A stretch of 64,000 nucleotides of DNA from Planctomycetota bacterium (GTDB taxonomy: Bacteria > Planctomycetota > UBA1135 > JACQFD01), in the NCBI GenBank assembly GCA_016792805.1, contig JAEUHX010000057.1:17438-81437 (forward strand), read 5' to 3'. Positions within the stretch are counted from its first letter, which is position 1. The number at the start of each line of letters is the position of its first letter. This document shows, one piece after another, positions 41,594 through 50,512 of the stretch. The notes under the pieces are model-generated. The model made no database searches. It saw only the letters and a list, made by a program, of their open reading frames with translations, and had not been told where the DNA came from. Made by a program: the position numbers and the translations under genes.

Positions 41594-43444
41594 TCAGCCA
41601 AACCTCGCTGCGAGGCTTTCGATCTCCTGATCGAGGGCCGCGCGCGCGGCGTCGTCGTCGAGCTTCGTCCGATAAACCTCCGGCAAGAATTCGCGATTGG
41701 TGCATTCGCGCACCGCGACCAACTCCTGGAGTGCCGCCTGAGGACCGTAGCTCGGGCGCAGGAATCCACGAATCGCTTCGTCGGCGTGGGGACGCTCCAG
41801 CTTCGCGGAACCGGCCAACCGGGCCCGGCGCCACGCCTGCACGAGGAGGCTCTCGAAGTCGGCGCCCGTCAGCTGGGCGGGCAGCTCGGGCGGGATCGCA
41901 TTCTCGCCGAGCGGAATCTTGTTCTTTCGCGCCATGGCGCTCAGCATCGCGGCGCGCTCCTCGTTCGTTTCTGGCGCAAAAAGTGGAATGTGAACTTCGC
42001 ACCGGCCCTGGCGCTTCAAGTCCACAGGCAACAGATCCGGCCGGCAGGTAAGGAGCATCCAGAGGAGCTTGCCGCGATAGGCGGTGTTTCCCATCTGGGA
42101 TGCAAACATTCCGAAGACGCGGGCGCTCGTGCCCGAGTCGCCGTCGGAGCGGCGATTGCCGAGCATCGCATCGGCCTCGTCGATCACGATCATCACGGGG
42201 CCGAGCGCTCGAGCCACGCGCAGGATGATCTCCACGTTCGCCTCGGTGCGCCCCTGCCACATTTCGCGGAAATTCTTCATCACGAGGACGGGAATCCCGA
42301 TGGAGCCGGCGAAGCAGAGCGCCAGGAACGTCTTGCCCGTGCCGACGCGTCCGCACACCAAATATCCCATCGGCACGCAGCCGAGGTCGCCGCGGCGGAT
42401 CAGCTCGGCGTCGTCGAGGAGCTGCTTCTTGGCCGCCTCGTGGCCGATCAGATAGGTAAGATCCAGCTTCGGCTCAATAAACTCGACGAGGCCGCCGCAG
42501 GCCTTCTCAATGAGCCGGCGCTTGAGGGTCTTCAGCCCGTCGAGGGTGAACGGCTCGCCGCTCGCGCGCGCCTCGTCGAGCAATTGTTGGATCGCGATCC
42601 GCGTCAGTCCCGCCGTCAGCTTCGCGAGCCGCTCCAGCGGCTCTGTGCACCACTGTAAGAATCCTTCGCGCTCCCTGGCGAGCCAGCGGAGGAAGACGAG
42701 CCGCTCCTGCTCGTCGGGGAGGTCGACCTCCACCGTGGCCACCGTGGCCGAGTCGCGCACGGCGCGGTGGAGCCCCGAAAGCGCGGGGCAGATCAGCACG
42801 ACGGTCACGTCGGCTCCGCGGATTCCGGGATCTGCGGCCCAGGTGCGGAGCTTCGACACGACGGCCCCCACCTCCGATGCCAATTGTGCAGTGTCCGTGT
42901 CCGGAGCGACGAGGTCGGCGTCGTGGACGACGACTGACATCGTGCGCAACGACGAATCGTTCGCGGCGCCTGCGCCCTGGTTCTGCGGGGAGACTGCATT
43001 GGTTGCAATGCAATGCATTAAAAGCAGATCGAGCACGTCAAGCGCCTGCCGAGGATCTCGGATCGACGGTGGATGGAGCTTCGCGACCCCTTGCACGGTG
43101 GCGATCGCATCGAGGACGCGCTGAAGCAGCCCCTGTTGCTCGCGGCGCCGATCATTGGATTGCTTCAAATCCGAGTGGAGGCGAGGAGCCACGCGAATTC
43201 CGCGCCCGCGGTCGAACACGAGCGAGAGGCTGCGGCTCGCAAAGCACTGGGACGAGAGCCACTCGCTCAGCGAGACGAACTCCGTAGCGTCGGGGCCGTC
43301 GCCGGCGTGGATCGGCACAAGATCATCGACATTTCCGGTGAAGGCCAGCACGCTCACCGTTCCGCCGAAGTACACGCGCGCGAAGGTGCGTGCCCAGGAG
43401 GGCCACCACGACGGAATTTTTGTGGGCTCAACTTTCATGTTCAA
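41594..43444 (-). CDS. Two-part AAA+ ATPase (cluster gene 6)
   Basis: A 616-residue cytoplasmic protein. The C-terminal half is a classical AAA+ module: Walker A GRVGTGKT (K371), Walker B VMIVIDEADAML, a sensor-1-like MLLTCRPDLL, and an arginine-finger-like LKRQGRCEVHIPL. The N-terminal half resembles an AAA fold that lacks its Walker A. It keeps helices like VVLICPALSGLHRAVRDSAT and a lid-like segment TRIAIQQLLDEARASG. This degenerate-plus-active layout recalls Ycf46-type ATPases, but I cannot assign a named family. Its start overlaps the stop of the coiled-coil membrane gene by 4 nt, and the VWA gene follows after 9 nt. I infer a remodelling ATPase working with those two proteins. Confidence 0.87.
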   Translation of the reverse strand: MNMKVEPTKIPSWWPSWARTFARVYFGGTVSVLAFTGNVDDLVPIHAGDGPDATEFVSLSEWLSSQCFASRSLSLVFDRGRGIRVAPRLHSDLKQSNDRRREQQGLLQRVLDAIATVQGVAKLHPPSIRDPRQALDVLDLLLMHCIATNAVSPQNQGAGAANDSSLRTMSVVVHDADLVAPDTDTAQLASEVGAVVSKLRTWAADPGIRGADVTVVLICPALSGLHRAVRDSATVATVEVDLPDEQERLVFLRWLAREREGFLQWCTEPLERLAKLTAGLTRIAIQQLLDEARASGEPFTLDGLKTLKRRLIEKACGGLVEFIEPKLDLTYLIGHEAAKKQLLDDAELIRRGDLGCVPMGYLVCGRVGTGKTFLALCFAGSIGIPVLVMKNFREMWQGRTEANVEIILRVARALGPVMIVIDEADAMLGNRRSDGDSGTSARVFGMFASQMGNTAYRGKLLWMLLTCRPDLLPVDLKRQGRCEVHIPLFAPETNEERAAMLSAMARKNKIPLGENAIPPELPAQLTGADFESLLVQAWRRARLAGSAKLERPHADEAIRGFLRPSYGPQAALQELVAVRECTNREFLPEVYRTKLDDDAARAALDQEIESLAARFG

Positions 43445-44328
43445 AGAACGCGCTCGGGGCCGGCGGACGTCGATCGGGTGCTGGATGTAAGAATGGAGGG
43501 GCCAACGTTGGCCGTGCTCTCGGAGAAGACGGGGGCGTCGCCCAGGACCTCGCGCAGCGCCTTCTCCATCGACTCGAGCTCGTTGCCGACTCCGCTCACT
43601 TGTGCATTGAGATCGCCGAGGCTCGCGCTCGTGAGGCTGCGCTCGAGCACGAGGCTCGTGAGATCCTCGATGCGCGAGAGCTCGGCTTCGACAGATTTGT
43701 GGTTCTCACGCGCCTTGGCAAAATTGGCAAGCCGCTCTTCGACGATTCGCCGATTCTCCGCGACCGTGGCCCGGGTGCGCTCGGGCAGCTCCGGATCGGC
43801 CTGCTCCTTCTCGAGCTGCGCGAGCCGGGAACGAAGCTCACGCTCCTTCCCGGCGTCGAGCGACCGGTCGAGAGCGTGGCGATAACTCAGCGCCCGAACG
43901 AACATCCACAAAAGCTGATTGATGCTCTTCAGCCGCTCGCCGCCGAGCATGTCGCCCCGGGCCGTACCGGTCTGCTCCGAAGACCGGAGCAACTCCTCGC
44001 ATCGCTGGCGCAGCTTTTCAAAGCGCGCGCGATCCTGCGCCGGCAGCTTAGCCAGCACTTCGGCGAGGCGCTGCGCCTGCTCCCACGCCTGCTTGGCGAC
44101 GTTCTGCGCCTCTTTCGCCGCCTCCTTGGCATCGCACAGCCGCTGGAAACGCGCGTTTTGTGAAATAATCAGAAGGAACAGAAGCTCAGCGGCGATCGTG
44201 AACGGCCAGAATAGATCGGGGCGCAGAGTAATGATTCCCGCCCCGAGGCCGAGCGCAAGCCCCGCCAGGTTCCACTTCGTGAAGAACGCCTCCCTCAGGT
44301 AGTCGAGGATCCCGAGCTTTCGCGGCAT
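43441..44328 (-). CDS. Two-helix coiled-coil membrane protein (cluster gene 5)
   Basis: A 295-residue protein I do not recognise. Two hydrophobic segments near the N-terminus (about 20-37, WNLAGLALGLGAGIITL, and 41-57, FWPFTIAAELLFLLIIS) form a hairpin. The rest is charged and almost entirely predicted coiled coil (for example EAAKEAQNVAKQAWEQAQRLAEVL and LRSRLAQLEKEQADP), ending in a Ser/Thr tail. This suggests a cytoplasmic rod tethered to the inner membrane. The stop overlaps the AAA+ start (ATGA), and the gene lies 10 nt after the ABC ATPase. It could link transporter and ATPase, or bind PspA coils; both ideas are inference. Confidence 0.8.
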   Translation of the reverse strand: MPRKLGILDYLREAFFTKWNLAGLALGLGAGIITLRPDLFWPFTIAAELLFLLIISQNARFQRLCDAKEAAKEAQNVAKQAWEQAQRLAEVLAKLPAQDRARFEKLRQRCEELLRSSEQTGTARGDMLGGERLKSINQLLWMFVRALSYRHALDRSLDAGKERELRSRLAQLEKEQADPELPERTRATVAENRRIVEERLANFAKARENHKSVEAELSRIEDLTSLVLERSLTSASLGDLNAQVSGVGNELESMEKALREVLGDAPVFSESTANVGPSILTSSTRSTSAGPERVL

Positions 44329-44338
44329 GGCGGCGCCC

Positions 44339-45253
44339 CTACGCGTCGACGTCGCGCCCTCGCAGGCGCGACTCGATCTCAGCGACGAGCTTCACAAAAG
44401 TCGGCTGGGTGCGCGTCTCCTCGAAGGAGTGGGAGGGCGGCGCGAGATCCCACAATTTCACGATCTCTCCGGGATTGGGCTTCATGAGCACGATCTTTGT
44501 GGAGAGATAAACGGCTTCGACGACGGAGTGGGTCACGAGCAGAATCGTGACTTCGATCGCCGGATCCCGGTAGATCGAGAGCAGCAATTCTTGCATCTCG
44601 CGCCTGGTGGCCGGGTCGAGAGCGCCGAAAGGCTCGTCCATCAGGATCATCTGCGGCCGGCACGCGAGCGTGCGCGCGATGGCGACGCGCTGCTGCTGGC
44701 CGCCCGAGAGCTGATGGGGATATTTGTGTTCGTGTCCCTTCAGTCCGACGCGGCCGATCCAATCGAGGGCCTTGGCGTGGCGTTCGTCACGCTCCATCCC
44801 GCGCACGCGCAGCCCAAAGGCCACATTGTCGAGGACCGTGAGATGGGGAAACGATGTGTACGCTTGGAAGACCATGCCGCGCGAGGCGCTCGGCCCTCCC
44901 ACATGCTCGCCGCGCACGAGGACTTCCCCAGTCGTCGGCGGATGGTGTGGCGCGAGCCCGGCGACGCAGTTCAGAATCGTGGACTTCCCGCAGCCGCTTG
45001 GCCCGAGCACAGAAACCACTTCTCCGCGCTCGGCGACGTCCTCCACGACGAGCGTCACGTCGCGGACAGCAGTCGTCTGCTTGCCGTTGGGAAGTGTGAA
45101 AATCTTCGTCACATGCCGCAGCTCAAGCGCCGGAGTCCGCGGAGCGTGGTTCTCTGTCGGCGCCGCCGACTCCACGACCGGGTTGCCGTCGATCTCGCCG
45201 ACCACATGGGCGCCGGGGCGCTGCATCGCCACGTCGAGCCGGGGCTCGCTCAT
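44339..45253 (-). CDS. ABC transporter ATP-binding protein, TauB/SsuB/NrtD type (cluster gene 4)
   Basis: A 304-residue nucleotide-binding subunit of the nitrate/sulfonate/taurine importer type. After about 45 variable residues, the domain has Walker [10 protein letters not shown] (K90), the Q loop, signature [14 protein letters not shown], Walker [17 protein letters not shown] and the switch histidine in LVTHSVVEA. It overlaps the permease stop by 4 nt and belongs to the seven-gene cluster. Substrate cannot be deduced, because the binding protein is of the broad NMT1/SsuA type and is fused to OmpA. Confidence 0.93.
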   Translation of the reverse strand: MSEPRLDVAMQRPGAHVVGEIDGNPVVESAAPTENHAPRTPALELRHVTKIFTLPNGKQTTAVRDVTLVVEDVAERGEVVSVLGPSGCGKSTILNCVAGLAPHHPPTTGEVLVRGEHVGGPSASRGMVFQAYTSFPHLTVLDNVAFGLRVRGMERDERHAKALDWIGRVGLKGHEHKYPHQLSGGQQQRVAIARTLACRPQMILMDEPFGALDPATRREMQELLLSIYRDPAIEVTILLVTHSVVEAVYLSTKIVLMKPNPGEIVKLWDLAPPSHSFEETRTQPTFVKLVAEIESRLRGRDVDA

Positions 45254-46173
45254 CGCCCGCTCCCCTGCTTGTACGGGAAGAGCCAGCGCTCGAGTGCGGC
45301 GAGGCCGCGATCAATACAGAAGGCGAGCGACGTGATCACCAGCAGGACGAGATAAATGTGTTCCTTTGCGCCGCGCCGCTCGGAGGATTGAATCAAATAT
45401 CCGAGGCCGTACTCGGCGGCGATCACCTCCGCGAGCACGATGTAGCCGAAGGAGACCCCGAGCACCGTGCGCATCGATGTCACGATCGACGGCAAGGCGA
45501 GCGGGAAGATCACCTGGACCACGAGCTGACGCGAATTGGCGCCGAGCGTCGCGGCCGTATTCACAAATCGATCCTCGACGGCGCCGATCGCCGACGCCAC
45601 GTCGTGCACGAAGAAGCCGATCGAGGCGAGGAAAAGGAACAAAACCTTCTGCCCTTCCCCCACGCCGCGCGCCCACAAGATCGTCAGCGGCAGCAGCGCC
45701 GCCACCGGCGCATAGCGAAGAAACAGAACTGGCGGCGTGAGGAACGCGCGCACGCCTGCGAAGGCCCCGGCCAGCACGCCGAGCGGCAATCCGATGCTCA
45801 CCACGCAGAGGAATCCGAGCGCGATGCGCCGGAGGCTCCAAAGTGTGGATTTCAACAGCTCCCGCTCCGTGATGAGCGAGGGAATCTGCTCCAAGGTCTC
45901 CGCGGGGCTCGGAAGCTTCACCGGCGAAAGGATGCGCGACTCGGCTTCCTTCCCCCAGGTCACAAATGCCCAGAGCAAAATGATGGTCCCGACGCAGGTG
46001 AGCGCCGCCGCCGCCGCCAGAAGCGGCGTGGCCTCGCCGCGAAGCGTGAAGGCCGAGCGCAAGGCGCTCGTCCGGGCTGGCGCCGCCGGCGCCGGATCTC
46101 CCGCTCTCTCGACGAAGAGCGCGAGGATCTTGGCGACAAATCCGCGCGGCGCGTTGCCCTCGGGACTGTTCAC
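45250..46173 (-). CDS. ABC transporter permease (cluster gene 3)
   Basis: A 307-residue inner-membrane permease of the BPD_transp_1 type. Its coupling region EAVERFVNTAATLGANSRQLVVQVIFPLALPSIVTSMR-like segment (present as AVEDRFVNTAATLGANSRQL with the EAA-loop Gly) docks the ATPase. About six helices are visible, the first at about 50-75 after an Arg/Ala-rich cytoplasmic N-terminus. It is in the same family group as SsuC/TauC/NrtB. Both ends overlap neighbours by 4 nt, so binding protein, permease and ATPase are made together. Confidence 0.92.
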   Translation of the reverse strand: MNSPEGNAPRGFVAKILALFVERAGDPAPAAPARTSALRSAFTLRGEATPLLAAAAALTCVGTIILLWAFVTWGKEAESRILSPVKLPSPAETLEQIPSLITERELLKSTLWSLRRIALGFLCVVSIGLPLGVLAGAFAGVRAFLTPPVLFLRYAPVAALLPLTILWARGVGEGQKVLFLFLASIGFFVHDVASAIGAVEDRFVNTAATLGANSRQLVVQVIFPLALPSIVTSMRTVLGVSFGYIVLAEVIAAEYGLGYLIQSSERRGAKEHIYLVLLVITSLAFCIDRGLAALERWLFPYKQGSGR

Positions 46174-47972
46174 TTCTGCTCGAGCGGATAGACCTTCACT
46201 TCCACCCGCCGATTGCGCGCATGATTGGCCTTGTCGGCCAGCTTGTCCCAGCCGAGCCCCTTCACGAGGATCTGCTTCTCGTTGAAATCGAACTTCTGGA
46301 TCAGCGCCTGCTTCACGGCATTGGCGCGGCGCTCGGATAGCTCGATCACAAGCTGCGGAGAGACCTTTCCGCGCATCGACGCGTCGGTATGTCCTTCAAT
46401 CACGATCTGGGCATTCCCGAAGGTTCCGACCATGGTGCCGACGTCCTCCACCACGACGCTCACATTGGGATCGTAGGGAAGCCCGTTGGGATTCTTGGCA
46501 TTGAGATCGTCGGAGTTGGGCGGGAAGTGGATGCGCTCGACGCGCGCCAGAATCTCATTCGACTCAGCCACCGTTTCGATCGAAAGTCCATCGAAGGACG
46601 AAGTGTACTCATCTTTTGAGGACTTGTACGGCTCAACGCTGCCGAGTTCCTGAATGATCGAGAAGTCCGAAATCTGGTCGAACACGACGACGGTCTTCAC
46701 GGCGCCGATGCGCGCATACAGATTCGATGCGTTCGACCAGACGCGCTCGAAGTTGGTCGGGTTCTGGGAGTTCATAAAGAACTCTCGGTTCTCGGCCCAG
46801 TTGGTGAGGTGCGCATCGCCGAGCATCCCCTGGGCGTCGGCCTCGGGGAGCTTGTAGGCGGCCGCCAGGAGCTTCGCCGCCTGGGCGCGCCCCTCCTCCG
46901 TCTTCATCTTCTCCATCCCGTCAAAGATGCCGCGCACGATTCCCTTGCACAGATCGAGATGGTCGCGCGCGAAATCGGCGCGGGCATACCACACATCGGC
47001 GATCAGCTTGTTGGCCGTCTGCGTCGAGACGAGGAGCTTCGTCCCTTTGACCTTCTCGCTGATGCGATAGATGTCGGGCGCCCAGCTCACGCAGGCGGCG
47101 ATGGACGGATCGTTCACAAAAGCGGACGCCGCCTGGAACGCATCGGCGGTGAACTTGAGCTGGACGTCTCCGCCCGACCCATCGGCCCGCGGCGCGCGAA
47201 GTCCCGCGTTCACGAGCATCGAGAGGAGGAAATAGTGAGAAGGCGAATTCTGCGCCAGGACGATGGTCTTTCCCTTCAGGTCCTGGATCTTCTGGGCCAT
47301 GGCCGTGCGCACCACGATGCCGTCGCCGCCATTGCTCCAGTCGACCTGCTGGAAGACGCGCGGCATCGCGCGGCTGTCCTTCTGAAGCCGCTCCACGAAG
47401 AGCGGGACCATGTCGAGCGTGCCCCAGCCGATCGGGAACGTGCCGTCAGCGTAGGCCGCAATCATCGCCGACGGGTCGTCGACAATCTTGAGATCCAACA
47501 GAACGCCGTATTTGGCGAAGATCGAGTTGGGATTCGGAGCCGTGCCGCCGTTGGCCAGCACGATCGGAGCCCAGCCGGCCCAGACGTTGATCGGGAACGG
47601 CACCACTTTTCTGCCGCCGATCTCCTGCAGCGGCTGGTAGGCCGACACGCCCTTCACCGGCGGCAGCGTCGCTGCGGGAACAAATGAGTACTCCTTCACG
47701 GTGGTGATCCCTTCCGTGTCCGGGGCCTCCGTCCCGCCCGTCGCGGTCGGGGCCGGCGGGTTGGTGCCTTGAGGCGCCGACGGCTGCTGTGCGCCGCTCC
47801 CCTGAGGAGTGGGAGCCGGCACGGCCGACTTATCCGTCTTCACGACAGCAGGTCCGGGAGGCGGAAAAAGTGTATCCTTCCACCAATAAACGCCGATTCC
47901 CGCCAGTCCGAGAATCACCAAAAAAATCAGTAAGAAACCTGCAGGCTTAATTTTAACCGGTTCGTCTGCCAT
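46170..47972 (-). CDS. Periplasmic-binding protein fused to OmpA domain (cluster gene 2)
   Basis: A 600-residue three-part protein. An uncleaved-looking N-terminal helix (AGFLLIFLVILGLAGIGVYWW, about 11-31) is followed by a Pro/Thr/Gly linker to about residue 90. Residues about 110-440 are an NMT1/SsuA-type substrate-binding domain (FPINVWAGWAPIVLAN; DLKGKTIVLAQNSPSHYFLL). Residues about 470-600 are an OmpA peptidoglycan-binding domain with IVIEGHTDAS (the diaminopimelate-binding Asp), LSERRANAVKQAL and the Arg of RNRRVEVKV. The protein would therefore be fixed to the inner membrane, capture a solute and grip the cell wall. It overlaps the permease start by 4 nt. The ligand is unknown. Confidence 0.9.
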   Translation of the reverse strand: MADEPVKIKPAGFLLIFLVILGLAGIGVYWWKDTLFPPPGPAVVKTDKSAVPAPTPQGSGAQQPSAPQGTNPPAPTATGGTEAPDTEGITTVKEYSFVPAATLPPVKGVSAYQPLQEIGGRKVVPFPINVWAGWAPIVLANGGTAPNPNSIFAKYGVLLDLKIVDDPSAMIAAYADGTFPIGWGTLDMVPLFVERLQKDSRAMPRVFQQVDWSNGGDGIVVRTAMAQKIQDLKGKTIVLAQNSPSHYFLLSMLVNAGLRAPRADGSGGDVQLKFTADAFQAASAFVNDPSIAACVSWAPDIYRISEKVKGTKLLVSTQTANKLIADVWYARADFARDHLDLCKGIVRGIFDGMEKMKTEEGRAQAAKLLAAAYKLPEADAQGMLGDAHLTNWAENREFFMNSQNPTNFERVWSNASNLYARIGAVKTVVVFDQISDFSIIQELGSVEPYKSSKDEYTSSFDGLSIETVAESNEILARVERIHFPPNSDDLNAKNPNGLPYDPNVSVVVEDVGTMVGTFGNAQIVIEGHTDASMRGKVSPQLVIELSERRANAVKQALIQKFDFNEKQILVKGLGWDKLADKANHARNRRVEVKVYPLEQK

Positions 47973-48097
47973 GGGATGTTGAAGGATTCAGAAAGTGATG
48001 AATGAATGGAGGAAACCCTTGAACGATGACAGCTTCGCGCGACGTCGGATTCGGTCCTCGGTTCATCCGCGGACCGCCCTCGAGCCATGCACCGATC

Positions 48098-48859
48098 TCA
48101 GCCGGGGATCTCGGGGATTTTCGTCGATTGGGCGCCGCCGAGCGTCTTCTCGGCCGGATTGCTGACCGGCGGCGACGCGACTCCCATTTCTAGTTCGAAT
48201 TGCCGAAGCACTTCGTCGGCGCGAGCGTCGCGCATTGCCTGCTCCGCCTTGATCTCCTCGAGACCTTGGGAGGAGAGATCGGCCGCTACGCGGGCGCGAC
48301 CGCGCGCCTTGTCGATCCGATCATTGATACGACCAATGATCTCGCCGAAATCGGTCGTGCGCCCGACGTTCATATTGAACGCGCTCGCGGTCTCCGAGAT
48401 TTGTGCGAGAGCCTCCTCCATCTTGACGTCGGCCTTGAGCTTTTGGAGCTGCTGCCGCTGCTCCTCCATGCGCCGAATCGCGTCCTGCATTTTGAGCAGG
48501 TTGTTTTGATACGACTGCTCATGGAGGACGAGCTGCTCGCGATTTTTTGTAAGGTCATTCTTGACCCCTTCGAGCTGGAGGGCGAGCGTCTTTGCCATAT
48601 CTCGGTTGCCGGCAGAGATGGCAGACTTGATGCGCGCCGTGAGTTCCTTCTCGCGGTTCGTCTCGTCATTCACCTGACGAGTCACGGATTCCACGAGCGC
48701 CCGATACTGCACGAGTCCCTCGCGAGCCTCTTTGAGGCGCTCGCCTTGGTTGCGCAGCTCGTTCTCGGCGATCTCGATGAGGTATTTGTCCTCGAGCCCG
48801 CCGACGAAGACGTTGGCGAGCGCCATGAACAGTCGCTTGATGCGGCCCAGGATTCCCAT
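48098..48859 (-). CDS. pspA: PspA/IM30-family membrane-stress protein (cluster gene 1)
   Basis: A 253-residue protein that is nearly all coiled coil, of the PspA/Vipp1 (ESCRT-III-like) family, which coats and repairs stressed inner membranes. The amphipathic N-terminal helix (MGILGRIKRLFMALANVFV) is present. The characteristic rod follows (NEREKELTAR-like; AISAGNRDMAKTLALQLEGVKNDLTKNREQL), then a second coil and a Pro-rich tail. It lies 125 nt upstream of the binding-protein gene on the same strand, so it may head the cluster or have its own transcript. No PspF, PspB or PspC is adjacent, so regulation differs from the enterobacterial phage-shock operon. Confidence 0.88.
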   Translation of the reverse strand: MGILGRIKRLFMALANVFVGGLEDKYLIEIAENELRNQGERLKEAREGLVQYRALVESVTRQVNDETNREKELTARIKSAISAGNRDMAKTLALQLEGVKNDLTKNREQLVLHEQSYQNNLLKMQDAIRRMEEQRQQLQKLKADVKMEEALAQISETASAFNMNVGRTTDFGEIIGRINDRIDKARGRARVAADLSSQGLEEIKAEQAMRDARADEVLRQFELEMGVASPPVSNPAEKTLGGAQSTKIPEIPG

Positions 48860-49042
48860 CGGAGCGTGTGGAGTGGTGGAGGAGGTGGGCGGCCGCCGAA
48901 AGGGCAGCGCGCCGTTAGGGGTCAGACGTGGAGCGAGATTCTAGGAAAGGTGCCCGTGCGGATCACGAACAGCGCCGGTCACGCGCCGTGAATTGCGCGC
49001 CCTTGGGTGCGGCGCGCCCGCCCTGTCCTTCGAAAGGGTGCG

Positions 49043-50512
49043 TCAACGACGCCCGACGGAGTGGAGCCGCAGCGTGTTGGTGGCACCCGGGACCTTGGAG
49101 GCGCCCGCAAGGAACACGATCAGATCCCCGGGGCGAACGTCGCCCGAATCTCGAAGAGCCCTCTCCCCCAGAGTGAAGTGCTCTGCCATCGTGCGGGCGC
49201 CGCCGAGGACGCGCGGTCGGACGCCCCAGTAGAGGCTGAGGCGGCGCATGGTGCGAATCGACTCGGCGAAACCGACGATCGGGAGCCTCGGCCGCTCGCG
49301 GGAGACGAGGCGCGCCGAGCGGCCGCTCGTGGTGAAGGGCGCCAAGAGCCGCGCACCGACGTCGTCTGCGGTGCGCACCGCGGCGCGCGCGATGGCCCCC
49401 GCCTCACGTTCCCGAGCGCCCGCCCCGGCGCATGGAAATCCGTGGGGCGCGATCGCGCGCTCCGTCCGCGAAAGGATGCGCGCCATGGTCCGAACTGCAA
49501 CGACGGGGTAGCGACCCGCCGCCGTCTCTCCGGAGAGCATCACAGCGTCGGTGCCGTCGAAAATCGCGTTGGCGACGTCGGACGCCTCCGCGCGCGTCGG
49601 CCGCGGGTTCTCCATCATCGACTCGAGCATCTGAGTCGCCGTGATGGCCGGCTTCGCGCGGGCATTCGCTTCGCGGAGGATTCGCTTTTGTAAGATCGGC
49701 ACGTTCTCGTGCCCCACCTCGACGGCCAGATCGCCGCGGGCCACCATCACGGCGTCGGTTGCATCAAGAATCTCCTCGAGGTTGGCAACCGCCGTATCGC
49801 GCTCGATCTTCGCAACGATTTGTGCATCGCTGCCGGCTCGCGCGAGCAGGCGGCGCGCCGTGTGGATATCGGCGGCGCAGCCGACAAACGACACCGCAAG
49901 AAAATCAACCCCTTCGCGCGCTGCGAAAGCCAAGTCGGCGCGGTCCTTTGTGGTGAGCGTTGGAATCGAGACACTCACGCCGGGCAAATTCATCCCTTTG
50001 TGAGAGCTCACAGATCCGCCGATCACCGTGCGCGCCTCAACGCGGCGGCCTGAGATGCGCTCAACTCGCAGCTCGATCTGACCATCGGCGATCAGAATCC
50101 GGCAGCCGGGACGTACTTCGTCGGCGAGTCCCGACCAGGTGAGCGGAAGCGTCCGTACGCTCGACCGCGCAGGCACAAATAGCGCCTGCGGAACGAGGTC
50201 GACCCGCTCCGAGCGTTTCAACGTCACCGGCTCGCCGTCGGCGAACTTCCCAAGGCGAATCCGCGGCCCTTGCAGGTCGGCCAAGATCGCAACGGGTCTC
50301 CCCGTCGCGCGCTCCACGTCACGGATGGAAGCAATGGTGCGCGCGTGGGTCGCGTGGTCGCCGTGGCTAAAATTGAGTCGAAACACATCGACTCCCGCCA
50401 TGAGCAGAGCCCGAAGCGTGGAGGGCGCGCGCGACGCGGGGCCGATCGTGGCGACGATCTTCGTGCGATGGAACCGCGCGTTGGACGTCGCGCGGGATGT
50501 ATGCATAGCCAC
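49043..50512 (-). CDS. pyk: Pyruvate kinase
   Basis: A 489-residue glycolytic enzyme that converts phosphoenolpyruvate and ADP to pyruvate and ATP. Motifs are TKIVATIGPAS at the start of the barrel, the substrate loop RLNFSHGDH, catalytic lysine region AQIVAKIERD, metal ligands in AVMVARGDLAVEVG, and AITATQMLESM. The C-terminal domain (about 350-489) is the allosteric part; ligands are not predictable. GTG at 50512 follows the fumC stop directly (TAA then GTG); an ATG two codons later is an alternative. The fumC-pyk pairing is unusual and suggests one transcript. Confidence 0.96.
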   Translation of the reverse strand: MAMHTSRATSNARFHRTKIVATIGPASRAPSTLRALLMAGVDVFRLNFSHGDHATHARTIASIRDVERATGRPVAILADLQGPRIRLGKFADGEPVTLKRSERVDLVPQALFVPARSSVRTLPLTWSGLADEVRPGCRILIADGQIELRVERISGRRVEARTVIGGSVSSHKGMNLPGVSVSIPTLTTKDRADLAFAAREGVDFLAVSFVGCAADIHTARRLLARAGSDAQIVAKIERDTAVANLEEILDATDAVMVARGDLAVEVGHENVPILQKRILREANARAKPAITATQMLESMMENPRPTRAEASDVANAIFDGTDAVMLSGETAAGRYPVVAVRTMARILSRTERAIAPHGFPCAGAGAREREAGAIARAAVRTADDVGARLLAPFTTSGRSARLVSRERPRLPIVGFAESIRTMRRLSLYWGVRPRVLGGARTMAEHFTLGERALRDSGDVRPGDLIVFLAGASKVPGATNTLRLHSVGRR

